From Chamaea fasciata (taxonomy: Eukaryota > Chordata > Aves > Passeriformes > Sylviidae), in the NCBI GenBank assembly GCA_029207755.1, contig JARCOQ010000011.1, positions 25,113,712 through 25,177,711 of the forward strand: DNA of 64,000 nt. Direction: 5' to 3'. The notes below the pieces were generated by a model. It had not been told where the DNA came from. It ran no database searches and saw only the letters and a program-made list of their open reading frames with translations. A program made the translations under genes and the position numbers. Below, one piece after another: positions 51,011-63,503 of this stretch (its first letter is position 1; each line of letters starts with the position of its first letter).

Positions 51011-53789
51011 TGAGGCTCCCTCAATTTATTCAGCAGGAAACTTGATATTCCTTTTCAAAAGAAGGGCAATGCTGTTGTTTAAAAAAGAAATGTGGTGGCA
51101 TGTTATTACTTGTGGATGTGTTGTTGTAAGTCTGAGTCGTGAGGCTTGCAACAGCTCTCAGCAGATCACGTACCTTCTCGTGCCTGAATAAAGGATAGAT
51201 GTGCTCCGCCTTGGGTTCTGCCCTGGAATTCCCCCAAACAGATTTCATCTCGTAATTTCAAACAACTTGTGGTGTCTTCTTTGAATATTGTTTTCCATTG
51301 TTCATCGTTAAACCGTTCCTGCCGGGCTCTCAGACCCGGAGCCTGTTTCCATCTCAGTGGCAGACGGTCACCTCTGTGTGCCCACCATCCTTTGGTGGCT
51401 GTGCTCCTGTGGTGAAGGAGACGGTTTCCTTCCCTACCCTCTCTCTTCTTTTGGGGACTATTGTATCTTTTGGCTTTCTGAGCAGTTTTTGAAAGCAGTT
51501 GTTTCTGAGATGGGGAAGAAGATAATTGATTTTCGTGTGTCTTTTTTTTTTAGCCAGGCACATGGCTTCTAGTCATCAAGGATGAGGAGCAGGCAGAGTT
51601 GAATCCTGTACTGAAATAAGACCTTGGGTCTAATTACTTAGTGTCTCCACGGCCAAAAAATGACCACTTGGTGCTCAGACCTGTCTTCTTTCATGTGCAA
51701 CTTATTTCTTAGCTAAAGTGTAGTAGCATCTAAATACAGAGGATGGGTAATTTCGGTGTTTGCATATGTGTCTAAATGCCTGGATTTGCCCTGGAGTAAA
51801 TTCTCAGTGCTCAGGTGTGTTAGTCGAGCCTCAGTGCCTGGCCTAGTTTTTACGTTTGAAGAAGAGGGGAGTAAAATGGGCTGGAAAAGTATAACAGGAA
51901 GAGAGGAACTAGGTAACCTTGCCTGTGAGGCAGGCTATTCATGTAGAATAATCTGGATTTTTTTTCCCCTCCCACCTTTCCCCTATTTCTGTGTAGTAGC
52001 CTGATGATAAAGGGCTTTTCCCGGAGTTATTTTCTGTTTGAGTTTAATGTCAGTGTGAAGATTAAAGATGTTTGTTTTCCATTGGCTTAGTAAGTCTAAA
52101 TCCAGCCTTTGAAGTCGGGTCATTTGAGATTCTTTAGATGAAAAATCAACTCTTTATTTGGTAATCTACCCAACACCCTCAGATTTCAAGCTTAAATAAA
52201 ATGCTGCCTTTGCTACAAATGATGTCAGTATTGCCTGAGGTTTGTTTAAGCAGAAAGCTGAAGTCAGCTTGAACAAAACTTGGCAAAAGCGGGATGTTTT
52301 ATTCATGTGGATGATTTGAATAATGTCCCAGAGTTTCCATGGTATAATGTTGTTGCACTTAATGTTTAAAGAGACCCCCATCCCCTTCATTTAGGGGAAG
52401 CCCTTTGGTTGGGATTCATGTTTAGGCTTATGGTGAGTGGTGTATTACTGCTGTGTAAATACAGACTTTTTCCATACGTCCAAGCTCTCCTGACGTTTAT
52501 GGAGCTCTGCTGAGGGCTGCAGGGCAGTACCTGAGAGACGTGGGGCTGCCAGCAGGCAGCCTTGGAAGCCGGGAGGCAAATGAAAAAACGCATCCCATGA
52601 GTTTCAGGGTGCCCACTTGCCCCCTTTCCTCCTGCTCCTTCTCTGCACAGTGCCTTTTGAAGCTTCAGAGAAGGGATTTAGCCCTCTTCATTGAACGTGT
52701 CAAGGAGCTCATGGAAAGGCTCTTCTCAAACTGGGGTGTATCAGAGTAGAAAACTGTTCCCGCTTTCACTCTGTGCTTCTCCTCTCCTAAAATCCCAACA
52801 ACAGACAAACCAAGAAACCCACCTCCAGCCCAGCTGCTGACTGAAATGGGGTCAAGCATCAGATTGAGGAGAGGACGTGGGATCGTGCGGATGCGAGGAC
52901 TGTGGCCCTTTGTAGCATTAGTGTGTTCAAGCAGGGCTGTTCTCGTGGATTTCTGTAGTTTTGAGGGGTTTTTTTTTCTCAGAATCTGCCACTCCACGAA
53001 TCTGTTTGAGGCAGGACGTTTGATTAAGGATGTAGAAGTTGCGGGTCTCTCCGTTAGGGCTGAGTTAATGAATTCCACAAGTTCAAAATAGCAATAGTTA
53101 AGATGGAGCACACGTCGGGCAGAGAAAAGCTAATTACTTCCATTGATTGCTTGGAGGCCTGGTGCCGTGTGTCAGAGGCTCTCTGTATTTCGGAGACTTC
53201 TCAGCTTCCTGCAGCAGGAGCTGATGCTACAACCACAGATGGGGGTGAAGCCCTGGCCCATTCCTGCAGGGATGCAGCGAGGTGGGGCAGAGGGGAGGAG
53301 GGCATGCACCCGCAATTCCCCTGCCACGGTGGGTGCCAGGAGGCTGGCCAGGGTGTGTGTGAGCATCCCCGTGCCCAGCCGAGAGGCAGATGTGCTCAGG
53401 AGAGGCAGAATCTCTCCCTGCATTTCTAGGGAAGGCTCCCACTGCCGGCTGCTGATGCCGGATAAAAAGCTGCAGTTGGCTGTTCCTTGGCCCAAGGGTG
53501 TGTTTTGGTTTTAATACCCACTGCTAACTTGCAGCCTCTTTGTCGCTTGGTGATTGTGATTAGTCGCTTTAGAAACAGTCAAAAAGCCACAGCATTAGGA
53601 ACCGGCTAAGCACCCAAAGGCAGATTTGTAATATCGTCCAGAAGTTTAAGCTATTACAGACACCGCCGAATTATACTGAAGAGCATTTCCTCCCCGTCTC
53701 GCAGCTTCAGAATATTTTTTTGGATCCCAACCTAACGCTGAGTGGAGGGAGACAGCTTTTTTGGTTTTTTTTCCCTTGTGGAGCCCGTT

Positions 53790-53910
53790 GAATTGTGAGC
53801 GGGGCACAAAGGGGTGTTTGTTCTGGACTCGGGAGCTGATGGGCCGCGGGAGCCCCGACAAGGGCCCGCAGTGCTCCTCGCGCCGCGTCCCAGGAATGCT
53901 GGTGTTTGCC
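53790..53910. promoter_or_regulatory. Short CpG-dense patch
   Basis: About a dozen CpG occur between 53785 and 53912, with clusters such as GGGCCGCGGG and CGCCGCG, inside CpG-poor intron. It is too short to call a CpG island with confidence. It may be a local GC-rich conserved element or a methylation-poor regulatory site. Confidence 0.25.
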
Positions 53911-54068
53911 GAGGGATGGCTGGGCTCACTGTCCAAACAGATCCCCGCTTGCCAACTGGGAACATATTGCAGTCTCTGTGAGGCACTCCATCACGGCTTG
54001 AATAGCTCCTCTTGTGCTCAGGCGCTCTGAATGCGAGAGAAATATTCCTTTCAGCCTTCTGCAATGTC

Positions 54069-54091
54069 AAAAAAAACCCCCCAAAAAAACC
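54069..54091. repeat. A8-C6-A7 mirror-like tract
   Basis: Eight A, six C, seven A and two C form a near mirror repeat with only A and C on one strand. Such strand asymmetry can allow unusual DNA structures; no function is claimed. Confidence 0.7.
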
Positions 54092-57000
54092 TTTAGTGGC
54101 TGTGTGAGAGCGCTGCCTTAATGCAGGGGTTCAGGAAGGGAAGGAAGTTAAGAAGAGGGGATGGGATTTTTAGCATTTGTCGCTGTATTTATAGATTGAA
54201 ACTTTTCTTCGCGTTAAAATGTTGCTGTATCTGCTGTTTCTTGGGGAAAGGAAAAAAAAGCAAATGCGCATTTTTAACATACCGCTCTGTTTGTTTTGAA
54301 GAAATGTTTGCTGTCACTAGCAAGTTCATCCCAGCTCTTTTCTAGGAGACTGATGTAGAGCTTGTAAAATAACTCTTTTCATCGTCTAAGCCTTCAGCTG
54401 TAGTTTGTAAACGTCCGTGTGTTTTGGAAAACAACCATAGTAAGGCCTGATTCCACAGCAGCATGTGCATTAATTGATCCATTACCTGTGCAAGCTTATG
54501 AAGTCAAAGGAATTTGCACAAGCTCTAATTCTGTGCTTGTGCTATTTGGTTGTGATAACTTTATATGCTTTTGGTGAGTTGATCTGAAAATTTTAATGCA
54601 TAGTGAAGTAACTTGAGGCTCTTTGCAGCCTAAGCAAAATTTCACCCTTGCTCCCCTCCCTCCCCCAAGCAGCATTCTCCCATTCCTGAACTATATTTGT
54701 ATCTAACTTAAATAAACATGGATTATAATTCCTTTAAGTGCAGTGCTCATCTATTTTTGTTTTCAGAATGCTTCACAAGCAATTTTGCAATTCCAAAGTG
54801 GGGGAGCTTTTTACATGGAAGGAAAGACTGTTGCGAAGACTGGAAATAAAAAATGCACTTTAAAACCAAGTGAAAAATCCTGAGTTTTGCTCAGGACTTG
54901 TGACAGTACGCACAAATTATCTGAGAAATAACAAGCATGTGTTTGTTCCGGGACTTTCGTGTGCAGGAGAGGGAGGAAGGACTTCACTGCTGTCACTGTT
55001 TCTATAGTGACAGCTCATTCTCCAGGCAGTATTGACATAAACTATAGTCAATCATTTATAGTGAGAAAAGGTAAAGAAAGAAAAAATGAACCACCTAAGA
55101 GTGTTTATAAGCTCTTCATGGTATATTGTAAATGGTATGTGGAAGTTACTCACCCTCTGAGGTTTGTGGAGTTTGCTGTACCATGAGATACTGATAAAAT
55201 ATCCGGATGTGGTGCACATTTTTATGAAATACCTGTAAATGGCTCTGGCTAATGGATTCAGTATGGTGTGCTGCCTTGTAAAATATCTGTGAGTGCATGA
55301 TGGTCAGAAATTTATCTTAGAGCAGGCAAAGCTAAAGCGCAACAGCAATTTTTACCAGATGTTCCCTTATCTTTTATCGCGTATGGCTTGATAGTCAGAA
55401 GCCAAATTCTCAAGCAGAGCAACCTATAAGGAAGTGTTTAGTTATGGCCACATCCCACCAGAATCTTATTTGGACCTGCCTTTTGTAGGGAGAGTGGGCT
55501 AAGCTTGAAACCTGAGTGTGCCAGTGTGGGAATCATCCCCAGAGGTGTTGCACCACCGGCAAACACGGGATCAGCCTGGCGGGCTCCAGCTGTGGCTGCT
55601 GCCTTGCCTGCCTGTGATAGCAGCTGTAAAGGTGGTGCCACGGACTGTGCCAAGCTGTGAGTTTCTCTGCTTGACGTACAAAAACGTAATGTATTTTTAT
55701 CCAGAAGACTTGAACCTAAGGCAGTTGGCCACAGGTTTGCTCTAGCAGGTGCAGGAAGATCCTGAAAGCACCTGCAGCTTGTCAGGTCTTTTTGAATTCC
55801 TGGTGGACGGTGGGAGAGATTCCATGGCAGCTACTGAATGTCACTTGAAAAGCCTGGAGTGGCACTGGAGTTTTCCATGAAATATTGTTTAATTTTGGAA
55901 AATTTTTGTCTTCTATAGGTAAAGCTCGCTTGGAGAATGATTTCAGCTTGATGGAAAGTTGCTGTGTACAGATTTGGCATAGTGATATCCTTGGATTTGG
56001 ATGAATGTTGGAAAAGTGAACATTTTGCTGTGCATCCAGTCACTGTAAACATTTTTCTAAGGGGATCATTGTAGGGCATTTTGCATTCTCTGGGATTTCA
56101 GTTAGATGATTTTCATCTATCCCATTCCTATGTCCCCAAATTAAAGGGTTAAAATGTCACTGTTCTGAATTTTTTCAGACTTATTACATGTATGACAGCA
56201 TAAACGTTTACTATAAATTTGACTGCAATTTTCAGAATTAGTTCATGGATGACAAGTGTAACTGTGCACAGACATCGAGAAATTAGAGAAAGAAAGGAGG
56301 GAATATTTAAGACAGGTGGTGTGGAACAATATTTCTATTGCACTGACACAGCAAAGTTTTTAGAAAATATATTTTCCCTAATGCAAACGATATTGATTTA
56401 ACGTAACTCAGACGCAGGGCAAAATGTGAAGTGACAAACCACATTTTTTAGAGAATTTTTGGTTGTTTTCTTTCACTGTGGCTGAGTTGTTTTATGACTT
56501 ATTGAATCTTGGGTATTGAGGGAGAGTGATTTAGTACTTAGAGAGCTGAGCATCACTGCAATTTATTTATTTCCCTAATTCTTTCTCTTGCTGTCTGATA
56601 GTTTCTCTTCGTTGCTTTGCTCTCCTGTAAAGGGAGTATTAGAGCTTACGAGGTGATGTGTGGTGGGGTTTAGAGGTGCTTTAATGCTGTTTTGTGCGAG
56701 GGGTAATTTTTGATGCTCAGCTTTCTCTTGGCAAGTAAATGAGACTGTGATTCTGTTGTGCCAGGCTGTTCTGCCAGCTCCTGTCTGGAGTTCACCACAA
56801 AATATTTAATGTCTTACGTTAAATTCTCTGGTGGACAGCGTAGTTGCCTACAAACCAAAGGCTCATTTGCCTTCCAAGGCAGGGGTAACCTGGACATAAA
56901 ATGCAGCGTCAGGAGTGTGATAGAGAGAATGTGCACAGAAAGAAGAAGAAAGAAAAGGAGATGAGAAGCTCGTGGGCAAAACTTGCCTTGGAAAAAAATC

Positions 57001-58156
57001 ACCGTATTAGGTCTTTAGGGATGCTGCAAATAAAGACAAGAAGCTTGTTGGAGAAATACGTGTCCATGGCATGAAGTAGATTTTTTCTAAATGCATCATC
57101 TTTCTTGGCCAGCATCCCATTCCTAGGTCTGAAATAAAAGCACAGCAGACTTAGAAATTCAACAGAAGTTGAGTAGAACTGCTCTGAGTTTAACATAATG
57201 AACTGAACCTGTCAAGCACTCCCAGCAATTAAAGCAGCCGGTGCATTAGGTGTGTTTCTCCAAAGTGCTTTTTTCTGATGTTTCCCAGCTCAGTTGCTGA
57301 ACATCACTGCAGTCTTGACATCAGACTTGTGGTGAATAAGGCAGTCTTTAACCAGAAAGGTTGGTGAGTGTTAATTTCTGGACTTCCAAAGTAGTTAACA
57401 GTGATAGAAAGTTTTTTATATTTCCCAGTGGTACTGATTTCTCTGCATTATTTTCCTCTTAGCCAAACCTTATGATGCCTGCGGATTTCAGTAACTTCTT
57501 GATGGGCAACTGCATGAGCAAATACCGGGGAAAACAGTTGAGTCACGAGCCTGAGCCCCATGAGAATAGATCAGAAGCCAGCATGATGCAGTGTTACAGA
57601 AACAGGGCTTTCTTCGAGCCATGGAGACTCTGAGTCACCGGGACAAATTGTTTTTGTTATTTTATTTTTTTAAATTGTGTGCTGGGAGAGCTAATGCACA
57701 AGCTCGTATGACCCAGTGAGTTGTTTTGCTCCCTGTTAGGTGCTTTTGGATGTGCAGTGACTCTGACTCCAGGTATTCCTGTGCTTTCATCAGTGCTGCC
57801 TGGTCACTGAAATGGTTTAGAAACAAATAAGTGCTGTTCACTGTGTGAGTGGAAGTGAGGAGGAAGAAAAGGAAGAACACACCTGCAGAATCTTCCTTTT
57901 TTGAGAGTGAAGCACTTTGGTTGTGGGCAGAATGCTCGAGTTGCACAGTTATACCTGTATGAAGTTTTGGGGAATTAAAAACACCGTTCAAACTCAAGAG
58001 GTTTTGAGCAGAATTTATGGTTTCTGCCTACATCAAAGGTGGATAGTTGTTTATGTGCAGAAATGCAAAGAAAAAGGATTTTCTCCCTTTTTTTATTGCT
58101 TAAAAATAAATAAAATGAAACAAGGTGGGTGAGACTTGTGTTTTAATCAGTCAGTT

Positions 58157-58292
58157 GATCCCAGCCCTGGAAGTGTTCTGGGCCAGGCAGGATGGGACTT
58201 GGAGCAGCCTGGCCTAGTGGAAGCTAGGGCAGGGGGCGGAACTGGAGGAGCTTTAAAGGTCCCATCCTTCCCGAACCAGTCTGTGATTCTAA
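58157..58292 (+). mobile_element. CR1 LINE fragment, 3' end, sense orientation
   Basis: The + strand reads CCCTGGAAGTGTTCTGGGCC, then CAGCCTGGCCTAGTGGAAG, TTTAAAGGTCCCATCC and GTGATTCTAAG at the end. This is CR1 in its own sense direction, ending in a worn copy of the ATTCTRTG-type terminus. It is the only one of the six copies in the same direction as FNDC3B. It is about 135 bp, diverged and non-coding. Confidence 0.9.
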
Positions 58293-58644
58293 GATGGAGT
58301 TAAGGCTGCTGTGCTCCCCATTTCTGTCAGGGCACACACAGTCCTTCCACTTGTTTGCGCGTGCAAACCACAATGATCAAAGACACGTTTTAGAATTTTA
58401 CCTTTTGAAAAATACTTGCAGGTTGTTTTTTTTTTTTAAATAACCCACTACTCAAGTTTTCTTAGCTGCCACTTCCCCTCCCTTCCCATTGGACTCTTCC
58501 TTTACCAACTGAGACGTTAGATCCCAGCAACAGAGCTGAAGTAGAAATTCAAATAATTCAGAGGACAGTTTTTCAACCTGAGGTTGTTAAGAGGAAATCA
58601 AGAGCATTCCTGGAATAGCTGAGAAGTGGCTAAATCCCTTCTCC

Positions 58645-58912
58645 CCGAGCCCCCCGCCCCCCGATCCTCTCTGCAAATTCCAGGCCCCGCGGGTGGAGTT
58701 GTCATGGCGGGCTCCTGTGCTGTGTGGGTAAATCCCTCTGCGGACCTCCTCAGCCTGGGAAGGGCCCCAAAAATGGGATTATTCCAACACAACTGTGCCC
58801 GTGGAGCCTCCTGAATGGAGGCAGCCCCGGGCGAGGCGCGGCTCTCCTTCCTCCGCCGGGACGGAGACGCCGAAGACCCGGGAACGCTGAAAGAAAAATG
58901 TTTTACTCCCGT
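58645..58912. promoter_or_regulatory. CpG-dense patch, candidate regulatory element
   Basis: By hand I count about 20 CpG over roughly 268 bases, with clusters CCCCGCGGG, GGCGAGGCGCGG and CTCCGCCGGGACGG. The neighbouring intron is CpG-poor. It may be an intronic CpG island or alternative promoter. A short frame starting at GTCATGG (58704) runs to about 58814 but shows no recognised motif. Confidence 0.35.
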
Positions 58913-60721
58913 GTTTGAAAACTTTTTAATAAGCTCTGAAGAGTGATGGCCAGTTGAAATGCTCACTCCCTGGAGGAAGGGGGGCTTTTAATCTCTAGCA
59001 AGCTGCAGGATGAATGTTTTGGGTAGTAAATCAGTTTGGCAGTTGCTGTAGCCAACAAGAAACTCCCTTTAATGCACCTGAAAACTCAAAGAGTATTTCA
59101 AACGTGCTATGGGGGAACTGTCCTAGAACTTTCCTGGTTAGAAGTGTTATTTGAGTAATTAGAATAATTTAGTTAATTACATGATATTTGGCTCTCACTG
59201 ACAGTTTATTTAGAAAGGGCAGAATCTCACTCTCCCACTACATCACGCTGTGTGCTGGGATTTTTTTATCTGGGGACGTGGGAAATAAGAATTTATGGCG
59301 TATTCTTTGAAGGATGCAACGCTGTCAGTAGCCCAGAGGCATGTTTTGAACGCAAGTCAACTAACGTGCTCCGTGCAAAGGCTCAGCTTAGAAATATGAG
59401 AGATGAAGTGAAAACCAGGGGAGGGTGACGGGGCCCTTCAAGCATAACCTGGTGACTCACAGCCTTCCTCCTCACCTTGAATGTTTATAAATGAGAGCAG
59501 GATGTGAAAAAGTGAGTTAGTGCCTTTCTGGGACAGCCAGTGTGCAGCTGAGGAAGAGTCTGCTGGAGCTGAAGCCGTGAGGAGGAAGCAGAGCCAGCAT
59601 AACCAGCTTCCCGTGCCTCACTGGGGTTCAGGTGGCTCTCAGGTGGGATTTGAGCACCTTCCTTTAGGCCTGGCCTGACTGCAAGATGTTCAGAGACCAG
59701 CAGCCAAGGGAATTGGAGCTCTGTGAGCACACGCTGTGAGAAAAGCTTGGAAAATGGGTTTTGGTTGGGCTGTGGAAGGGCAGGCTGGAAGGAGATGGGG
59801 CAGGGAGGGATTTCAGGACAGGCTGCTGGAATGGAAGTAGCAGAAGGCTCCTCTGTTGTGAGTGGAGAGTGAAGAAGCAAAAGTGTTAAAGGAAAGAGGT
59901 GTAAGTTCGTTTCAATGCAAAGGCAGGTTGGCAGTGGAGGACGCCGGTGGGGATTTCGTGGAGCTTCAGTCACTGGAGATGCTGAAGAAGCAGCATCAGC
60001 CAGGAGAGGCTCAGGTAGAGCTGGTGCTCCAGCAGCTGCCTGATTCAGGGAAATGCTTGGCTGCTGCATTCTCTGATCCAGGAGAACAATGCTCTGCTTG
60101 AGACTTCTCCACTTAAGATGCAGCTTTTAATTTTTTAGTTCTTAATGGGAATTCAATTGTGAAACCCCTGTGAAGGAGGGAGATGGCTCTGCCTCTGGTG
60201 AGCAAGCCTCAGCTGGGAAAGCCCTGGGCTCACCAGCATCATCTCCAAGCCCTGTGCTGAATGTCATACTTTGCATTTCAGCTTGCCTTTTTTCTGCATT
60301 AATTCCGGTATAAGTGCAGTACCGTAATAAAACTCCCAAGAGAGGGACAGAGAATATTAATATAGAGTGAAATTTGGTTTTAATACTTAATATATATATG
60401 TACGAATGAAAAATGTATATGTCTTACGTGTATACGAAGTGTGCTTTTTACTCCAGGGGGTTGGCAGCTCACCACAGCCTCACAAAACAGCCCAGCATGT
60501 ACCTGAGAACCAGCAGTTCCGACGCTTCTCGTTCCCTCGCCACCCTCCCACGATGAAGAGTGCTTGTTTGTGACAGGTGGATAGTAATTGCTGGGTTTTT
60601 TGATGAGCACATTCAAACAGAGACTTTCAGATGATTCACCGAAGTTCAGGATCCAAACTTGTCACAAATAAAGCTCGTCAGCCCTTTGATGGTGATGGGT
60701 GGCACTGTGGCAGTGCTGGCT

Positions 60722-60745
60722 GGGGAGGGAGGGAGGGAGGGAGGG
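60722..60745 (+). repeat. GGGA tandem repeat, strong G-quadruplex candidate
   Basis: Six runs of three or four G are separated by single A bases over 24 bases on the sense strand. Four such runs with one-base loops are enough for a very stable parallel quadruplex. It would be present in the FNDC3B pre-mRNA. The repeat is also a simple microsatellite and likely to vary in length. Confidence 0.85.
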
Positions 60746-63378
60746 CTGGAGGTTTGGTTTTGTTTTCACTGCCTTGCTGATATTTCTCCCTGTGGGTGGA
60801 CAGGTGAAGAACAGCCATCACCTAATTGCTGCCTTGTTTGGGGCAGGTGGAAGTGAATGTTCTGTGTAACTTCATTGTTGGCCAGGTTTGGGTCTGTTGC
60901 TGATTGTACAGTCCTTCTGGTGTTGCCATGGGGATGAAATAATTATATTGTGAATAATTGGAGCATTTTTCTTCTACTGTTGCAGGAAAGTGGTGTTGTA
61001 TAATTATTGCTGGCTTTGATGGAGATTGTGCTCAGAGCTGAGTGTTCAGTATTTGTATAAACCTGTTGCAGAGAACAAAACTTTCTGGGAGTGAATGCCC
61101 TTTTATAAACGTGGCTGGAAGCTGGCACATGCCCACACGCACTCCCCAAAAAGCATTCATATCACTAGAATGTGTTGAAGAGCCGTTTCAAAATTGAAAA
61201 GGGAAAAATAACATTTTTAGTGATGTTCTCATGGTTTGTTGTTTGTCTTTGAGGCAAGTAATGTCAAATTGTATGCAAATGGAAATGCTGTTGGTAAGTG
61301 GTGCAGAAGTAAAAAAATTCTTGTTTCAGGCCATCTGTTTCCCTTGAGACTAAGCTCTGGTTAAAAGTTAGTCCACTGGAGATATAGGTGTGGTGACAAG
61401 CTGATCTGGAGGGTCCTAATCCTCCTTTAGCTGTTCCTACTTTAGCAGTGTAAAAACTTGATAAATTAGATTTCTTTTTATGCAGAAGTGAAGCCTGATG
61501 CTGACAGAGATCTCCCATCATTTGTGGGGCTCGGCAGCAGTTACATGATGGGTTTTCCCCATTTCTGAATTCGGCTTTGTGGTCTCCTTTTCTCTCTTGC
61601 AGCCTCACGCAGGGGCCAGGCTGCAGTTTTCTGTGCAAAGTCTCTTCTCTCCCTCATTTCTTGGTAGTGCTGTTCTCTCTTTTCATCCGTGGACATTCTG
61701 GCATATTTCTGTCGTGAAGCAAAGGGTTATGCAAAGGAGAAAGAAGAGAGTAGACATGAGGAAGACTTACTTTTTTCCCAAAGCAGAGTATTTTTTTTCT
61801 GCGACACCCTACAATTTTTTTGCAGTCTGAAGTTTCAGTCAGGCTTAAATATTGCTGTATGACCTAAATCCTATTCTGGGTTTGCGTCCAGTTGCGTTCC
61901 CACAAACTTCCTGTGTGACCCTGCATCAGGCATTTCATTACTTTGTCCCACAGTTTGACTTGTGAAGCGAGGGGAATAACAACCCTGCTCCAGCCAGATG
62001 TTCTGGGCATGGATTCGTGAGTCCTTGTGGGGTAACGTGGTGCTGGGTCACAGAAACGCTTTTGTGCTCCTGCCTCAGATGGCAGGATGTCATCTTGGGC
62101 TAATATTCCTCACGAAATGAATGTCTCTCCAGTTTCAGGTTATTGTGTTGTGGCTTGTGTGCTAATGGATTCATTTCAGATGTTTTCAAGTAGTTGGTTG
62201 TTCTCTTTGTTTCCAAAGTAGTCCTAATTTATTTAACAGTATTTGCCATTCAAGTCAACTGATTTTAGACAGATGTTTGTCTCTTGTGTTTCAGTCTAGA
62301 CATTTATGATTTACAATCTGTAGCCCATCTGGTGAATTGCCATGGGAATATGCTTATTTTCAATGCTTGAAGTATTGCAACATACTCTTGCAAGTGTTTT
62401 CGCAGTAGCGGCTGGTGAGCCAACCATCAGAAAGGGTTTATTTCAGCAAAAGACTGCGACTTGTTTGTTCAGATTAGGACAGGAAAACACTCCATTTCTG
62501 TTCAAAACAACAAAAACAAAAAATGTTCTCTCCCAAAATATTGCCTGTAAATTGATACTCTAGAGTGATAGATCTATTAGTCTAGTTTAAAAAAAGGAAC
62601 AAAACCCACCTGGGAGTGTTGAAAAACAGCAAGAATCCCCCTTGTCCAGCTCCATTCTCTGTGGCTGAGCAAATTTACTTGCCCAACCTTTTTTGTAGAG
62701 AATTTGGTGAGCTTTAGATTGTCCAAGCTTCTCGTAATGTGTAAATTTAAATATCTTCACTGCAGAGTGTGGCCAGTGATGTTTTGTCACTGGTGTAGGG
62801 TAGCTGTATGCTCTGGGACTGGGTCCTTGTCCCCAGGTGCTTTCTCCTTCCCTTCCAGCCCCATGGCAGGAGGAGAAGCTGTGGATTCACCAGGAGAGGA
62901 TGTGCCAGGCTGCTAAACAGCCTGTTGACCTTGTCTGGACTCTTCTCTGCTTGTTAAATCAGTGAAGTGTGGGGAACCCCAAAACCAAGGTGCAGGATGG
63001 CAGGTGAGGAGCGGGACAGCTCTTCATGCTCTCAGGATGAGTATGTCCAAATTCAAACCACTTCATGTTTGGAACAACAAACGTTTGGTGCTTGGAAAGT
63101 TATTAATTCATAGTTCCGTGGTGGAAAAAAGTGAGCGTTTCACCTGGTTTCCTCTCAGAATTCAGCTGAAATAGTGCTGCTGTGTGAGTGCTGTAGTACT
63201 GTGGTAGCTTTGGACAGGGCATGTTGGGGCAACCGATAGCTTTTAGTTAATTTCCTGTTTTTACAGGTTACCGCATTATTTCTAGAACATGCCCCAGACC
63301 AGAACACAACATCTGGGAGACACACATTGCAAACCAGCACACTGCTGGGTAGGAATTGTGGTGGTTCTGACATGAAAG

Positions 63379-63503
63379 CGTTGGGGTGCTGTTGTTTAAG
63401 TGCGGGTTGGACGTGCTCGAGCCTCGCGCTGCGTGCAGCAAACGCCGGTAACGCAAACGCCTTTCAAGAGGCTCCAGTGTAAACAGCAAAGGTGCTGTCG
63501 CGT
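63379..63503. promoter_or_regulatory. CpG-dense patch near the right edge
   Basis: About 13 CpG fall within 125 bases, including CTCGCGCTGCGTG and AACGCCGGTAACGC. The sequence around it is ordinary intron. It may be a small regulatory element; no exon or promoter motif is clear. Confidence 0.25.

Noticed and set aside
52665..53111. Antisense 148-codon open frame
   Set aside because: No motif recognised and no splice or promoter context.
59485..60069. Antisense 194-codon open frame as a gene
   Set aside because: Low-complexity Pro/Leu/Ser composition, no recognised motif, no start context or splice signals. The opposite strand is purine-rich, which alone lengthens open frames.
62815..62960. 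CR1 or other LINE fragment
   Set aside because: CCATGGCAGGAGG and GAAGCTGTGGATTC recall CR1 words, but they occur in the wrong order and spacing.
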